A stretch of DNA of 64,000 nucleotides, taken from the NCBI RefSeq assembly GCF_013001025.1, contig NZ_CP053021.1, positions 124,001 to 188,000 on the forward strand. Direction: 5' to 3'. The notes beneath the pieces were generated by a model that was not told the origin of the DNA, did no database searches, and worked only from the letters and a program-made list of their open reading frames with translations. The stretch comes from Sphingobium yanoikuyae. GTDB taxonomy: Bacteria > Pseudomonadota > Alphaproteobacteria > Sphingomonadales > Sphingomonadaceae. This document shows, piece by piece, positions 61,590-64,000 of this stretch. Made by a program: the position numbers and the translations under genes. The stretch's first letter is position 1. Each line of letters begins with the position of its first letter.

Positions 61590-62233
61590 GTCCACGACCG
61601 CGCTCAGCTTGTCGGGCAAGGACGGTTCGGACCATCGGGTCACTGATGTCGTTTGCGGGTCGATCTTGGCGACTGTACCCATTTCGTCCGATCCTTTCGT
61701 CGGCTGAGATCAGCCAGTTAATCCAGGTGCGCTGCCAGTTGGCCTTGATCGCGTCCTTGCCGGACTTGGCGATCCAGTAATTCCGGAACTTCTCCAGCTC
61801 CCGCTCGATCGAGCCGGGCGGCCAACGAGCGATCATGTCGGCCGTCGGGCCAATCACCGGATCCGGTGTCCAATCTTCCGGCAAACGGGTGCCCTTACGC
61901 GCGTGCCCGGTGTTCGCGGGGGTGTGGGTGGGGGCGGGGGGTTGTTGGGGGTCTGGGGGAAGAAGGGGGGAGGGGGCGGGAGAGGGGGGGGGCGTCCGCA
62001 ATGTCCGCTGTGTCGGCGGATTCCGCGGACATCGGCGGATGTCCGGTGGACAATTCCACAGACTTGGCGTTCGCCCGCTCTTCCCGCTTGCGCGCACGGT
62101 CATATGCCCGGCGCTTTTCGGCGACAGGATCGCGCGCTACGCTCGCTTCCATTTCCGCCACCGCGGCGATAATCGCCTCGTGGGGCATGCCAGCGGCCAG
62201 CATGTGCTTCAGGGCGGACGCGATGACGCTCAC
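61570..62233 (-). pseudogene. Replication-initiator-like gene split by a frameshift in a poly-C tract
   Basis: Two frames together make one recognisable phage protein. The first, from GTG 62233, reads VSVIASALKHMLAAGMPHEA, DPVAEKRRAYDRARKREER and goes out of frame in a proline-coding tract (stop 61895). The second, in +1 relative phase, reads KGTRLPEDWTPDPVIGPTAD, WPPGSIERELEKFRNYWIAK, WINWLISADERIGRN to 61570. The second half matches the C-terminal replication-protein domain. The shift lies within 61919-61992, which contains nine consecutive G's on the plus strand (61984-61992). It may be a sequencing error, a natural mutation or a slippage switch. Confidence 0.7.
61919..61992. repeat. G/C homopolymer tract inside the replication gene
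   Basis: The plus strand holds runs of 5, 6, 5, 6 and finally 9 G at 61984-61992. On the coding strand these make a proline-rich linker. One base less in the 9-run restores the reading frame. Confidence 0.8.
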
Positions 62234-62577
62234 GGCTCGACGATCTCCAGCACGACGCAACCGCCCTCGACCGGCTCGGCAAAGTCGGCGGTCGGACGGA
62301 AGCGCTTGTCATTGACGCGCAGGGCGTCGGCGACGCCGTCGAGCAGTGCCTTGCACCGGGCGAGGCCGTTATCGCGATCATGCTCGCGCTTCACCGGCGG
62401 GTGCAGGGTCAGGCGCAGGACGATGTCGCCGTCGGCATGCGCGCGCAGCTTGGCCTCCAGGCAAAGGATGTGCGCGGTCCGGCGCATTGACTTGCTGGCG
62501 GCATGACGGCGGCGCCAATGGGCGCGGCTGTTCGGCGACAGCTCTTTGGGCGGCCAGGGGAGGCGGACGCTCTGCAT
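62230..62577 (-). CDS. rusA: RusA-like Holliday junction resolvase
   Basis: A 115-residue nuclease. ATG 62577 overlaps the preceding stop (TGATG). The RusA pattern is clear: LPWPPKELSPNSRAHWRRRH at the N-terminus, then HDRDNGLARCKALLDGVADA with the catalytic Asp residues and NDKRFRPTADFAEP. It processes recombination intermediates during phage replication. The frame ends in a GTGA junction with the next gene. Confidence 0.88.
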   Translation of the reverse strand: MQSVRLPWPPKELSPNSRAHWRRRHAASKSMRRTAHILCLEAKLRAHADGDIVLRLTLHPPVKREHDRDNGLARCKALLDGVADALRVNDKRFRPTADFAEPVEGGCVVLEIVEP

Positions 62578-63176
62578 CAAAGCATCCCCGACCCGACGCC
62601 GCCGAGCGTGAAGGGCGAAACGTCCTTCTCCGGCACGAACTTGCGCGAGATTCCGACCTCGCCATTGCGGATGCGCAGCAGCTGCTTCTCGAAGGGCGAG
62701 AGGTTAGCCTCTTCCTTGCGCATCAGTTCCTCGATCGCGGCGCGCGCATCGGCCGCCTTCATGCGCTTGGAATAGATCATGCGCTGATACTCCGGGAGAA
62801 GGTGGGGCGGGCACCAGCCGAGCATCGTCTGCCGGCGCGTGATGGCCGCGCGGCGGCGGGGCTCGGAGCCCTTGCCCTGGGCAGCGCGGCCGGCGCCGGA
62901 CTTGCCGAGCGCGCGGCAGATATCCGCCTGGCGCGCACGAAGCTCGGGATCGGATGCCAGCCTCTCACGCATCGCATCATGCGCAATCGAGAGCTGGCGG
63001 GCCTTGAAGACCGGATCGGCCATGCGCTTCTTCATGGCGATGCTGCCCTTGGCGCGCTTGGACGGGTTCCGGCCGTTTGCGGAGCGGACACAGGGCACGC
63101 ACAGGCGCGTCTTGCGATAGGGCGCGTGGGTGATGATCGTGCCGCAGCCGGCTTCGCAGGGATAGGTTTCAGCCAT
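62577..63176 (-). CDS. Phage zinc-finger hypothetical protein
   Basis: A 199-residue protein. The N-terminus YPCEAGCGTIITHAPYRKTR then LCVPC is a two-knuckle zinc site. The middle is long and basic (RNPSKRAKGSIAMKKRMADP), and a helical tail (RKEEANLSPFEKQLLRIRNG) follows. Likely nucleic-acid binding; early phage region. Confidence 0.6.
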   Translation of the reverse strand: MAETYPCEAGCGTIITHAPYRKTRLCVPCVRSANGRNPSKRAKGSIAMKKRMADPVFKARQLSIAHDAMRERLASDPELRARQADICRALGKSGAGRAAQGKGSEPRRRAAITRRQTMLGWCPPHLLPEYQRMIYSKRMKAADARAAIEELMRKEEANLSPFEKQLLRIRNGEVGISRKFVPEKDVSPFTLGGVGSGML

Positions 63177-63375
63177 GGTGCTGGCCTCCCTGCTTCGCCA
63201 TCGACGCGCGCAGCTGTGCGGCGGCGGCGATCACCTTTTCGCGACCGGCCTGCATGCGCTGACCAGCCGCCTTAGTGGCGACGCGACGCCGTTCGCGCTG
63301 GGCGACGACGGCGGGATGCGGGAAGACGCGGCGATAGGCATTGACCAGCCGCGCGCGGATGTAGAGGCGAGCCAT
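63169..63375 (-). CDS. Small basic phage protein
   Basis: A 68-residue protein (MARLYIRARLVNAYRRVFPH ... AQLRASMAKQGGQHHG). ATG 63375 overlaps the preceding stop as TGATG. Highly Arg/Ala-rich, helical. Coupled on both sides. Unknown function. Confidence 0.5.
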   Translation of the reverse strand: MARLYIRARLVNAYRRVFPHPAVVAQRERRRVATKAAGQRMQAGREKVIAAAAQLRASMAKQGGQHHG

Positions 63376-63962
63376 CAGACGACCCTCCGCAGCTTGCCCG
63401 ACGCCAGGCTGGCAACCTGCGAACGAAGCGACGCGATCTGGGCGGTGAATGCCACGTGACTTTCGCGCTGCAGGACCTCCAGCGCGGTGATGTCGCTGCG
63501 CAGCTGTTGAATCTCTTCCGGCTCCTGGATGGGGCCGAACACGGCTTCGCGGAATTCGGTGACGACCGAGACTGCCAGCTTGGTGTCGTCGGCAATCTTC
63601 TGGTCGCTCCAGTCCTTCGCATAGCGGCCCTTGGCGGCGTCGAAATGGGTCTGGAGCAGGGTGAGCATAGATGCCTGCGCGCGCATGGCATCGGGCGACG
63701 GCTTGGCCGACATGGTCTTCCTCTCTTGGCTGGCACGGGCACGGCAACCGGGGCAGATGTGCGGATCGAGCGCCCAGCCGGCCTGCTTGAATTTCTCGTC
63801 GATTGCTTCCGGGGGCATCCGTGCGCGCTGGTTCAGCGTGCCCTTGTGCGGGCAGCGCGAACATTGCAGCGCCGCGGTGGACGTCAGAGAACCGACGCCC
63901 GGCCGGGTGCTGATGGACCGGCCCAGCCGACCCTCGCGATACGGATGACCCCGATAGCTCAT
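63375..63962 (-). CDS. Phage protein with zinc knuckles and regulatory C-terminal region
   Basis: A 195-residue protein. The N-terminal part has LQCSRCPHKGTLNQRARMPP and HICPGCRARASQE (CxxC pairs 30 residues apart). The C-terminal part (MSAKPSPDAMRAQASMLTLL, YAKDWSDQKIADDTKLAVSV) resembles separate small HTH-like proteins of sphingomonad phages. Here they are in one frame, so this is either a fusion or two genes with an internal start. Confidence 0.55.
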   Translation of the reverse strand: MSYRGHPYREGRLGRSISTRPGVGSLTSTAALQCSRCPHKGTLNQRARMPPEAIDEKFKQAGWALDPHICPGCRARASQERKTMSAKPSPDAMRAQASMLTLLQTHFDAAKGRYAKDWSDQKIADDTKLAVSVVTEFREAVFGPIQEPEEIQQLRSDITALEVLQRESHVAFTAQIASLRSQVASLASGKLRRVV

Positions 63963-63966
63963 CGGG

Positions 63967-63999
63967 TTATTCCGGCTTGCCGAACAGCAGGGGCAGCTC
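63967..63999 (-). CDS. C-terminal end of an upstream phage gene (cut by the window)
   Basis: The minus strand reads ELPLLFGKPE then a TAA at 63967-63969, four bases before the next ATG. The rest lies beyond the right edge. Nothing can be said about function. Confidence 0.4.
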   Translation of the reverse strand, partial: ELPLLFGKPE

Positions 64000-64000
64000 G

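Larger units (their letters stand above)
33650..64000. mobile_element. HK97-like tailed prophage (right end outside the window)
   Basis: A syntenic minus-strand series from replication through terminase, portal, capsid, connectors, tail, tape measure, tail tip, spike and lysis, with plus-strand morons. No phage integrase or attachment repeat was identified within the window; both are expected beyond 64 kb or near 33.3-35.2 kb. The left limit is approximate, and the genes at 33.6-35.1 kb may belong to either element. Confidence 0.85.

Noticed and set aside
61895..62103. Treating the two frames of the replication gene as independent genes
   Set aside because: Neither half makes sense alone, and the joint product matches one phage protein with a proline linker.

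Overview
The window comes from a GC-rich alphaproteobacterium, most likely a sphingomonad (Sphingobium/Sphingomonas group). This rests on the style of the core proteins: an NAD-dependent glutamate dehydrogenase N-terminus, an lptD-surA-pdxA-rsmA cluster, an AhpC/AhpF pair, a TonB receptor behind a TPP riboswitch, and a sphingomonad-type prophage. No species name can be supported from sequence alone.

Bases 1-2.3 kb are chromosomal: the start of a glutamate dehydrogenase gene and a PAS_5 protein. A tRNA-Thr(CGT) at 2297-2372 is the insertion point of a small decayed element (about 2.34-6.96 kb). Its far end is a degenerate copy of the tRNA 3' end at 6929-6964. It holds an integrase stump, a complete IS21-family insertion sequence (istA/istB), a second truncated gene, a small unknown gene and a serine recombinase. 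Bases 7.3-26.9 kb are ordinary chromosome: a secreted beta-helix protein, ahpF/ahpC with a nearby TetR regulator, the outer-membrane/PLP/ribosome cluster lptD-surA-pdxA-rsmA on the minus strand, pepA-holC-ndk on the plus strand, a GST, and a thiamine-salvage operon (TPP riboswitch, TonB receptor, APH-fold kinase, PnuC/PnuT permease).

Bases 26.9-33.2 kb are the remains of a conjugative or mobilisable island: a P4-type integrase translationally coupled to an unknown membrane protein, an AlpA-like regulator, a small relaxosome-like protein beside a repeat-rich candidate oriT, a traD gene that has lost its 3' end, and an ardC-like gene that has lost its 5' end. The last two are joined at one deletion point.

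From about 33.6 kb to the right edge lies a tailed, HK97-like prophage, almost wholly on the minus strand and cut by the window end. Read from right to left in transcription order it holds small zinc-binding/regulatory proteins, a RusA resolvase, a replication gene broken by a C9 tract, a helicase-loader-like gene, an unusual tRNA-Trp, HNH nuclease, TerS, TerL, portal, protease, capsid, connectors, tail tube, a frameshift-organised tail chaperone pair, tape measure, tail tip, tailspike and lysis genes. Between the tailspike and lysis genes is an AT-richer pair: an O-antigen acyltransferase and a Wzy/EpsG-like polymerase. This looks like a lysogenic (sero)conversion cassette and is the most interesting biology here. 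Several plus-strand morons, including two very small genes, interrupt the minus-strand phage operon.
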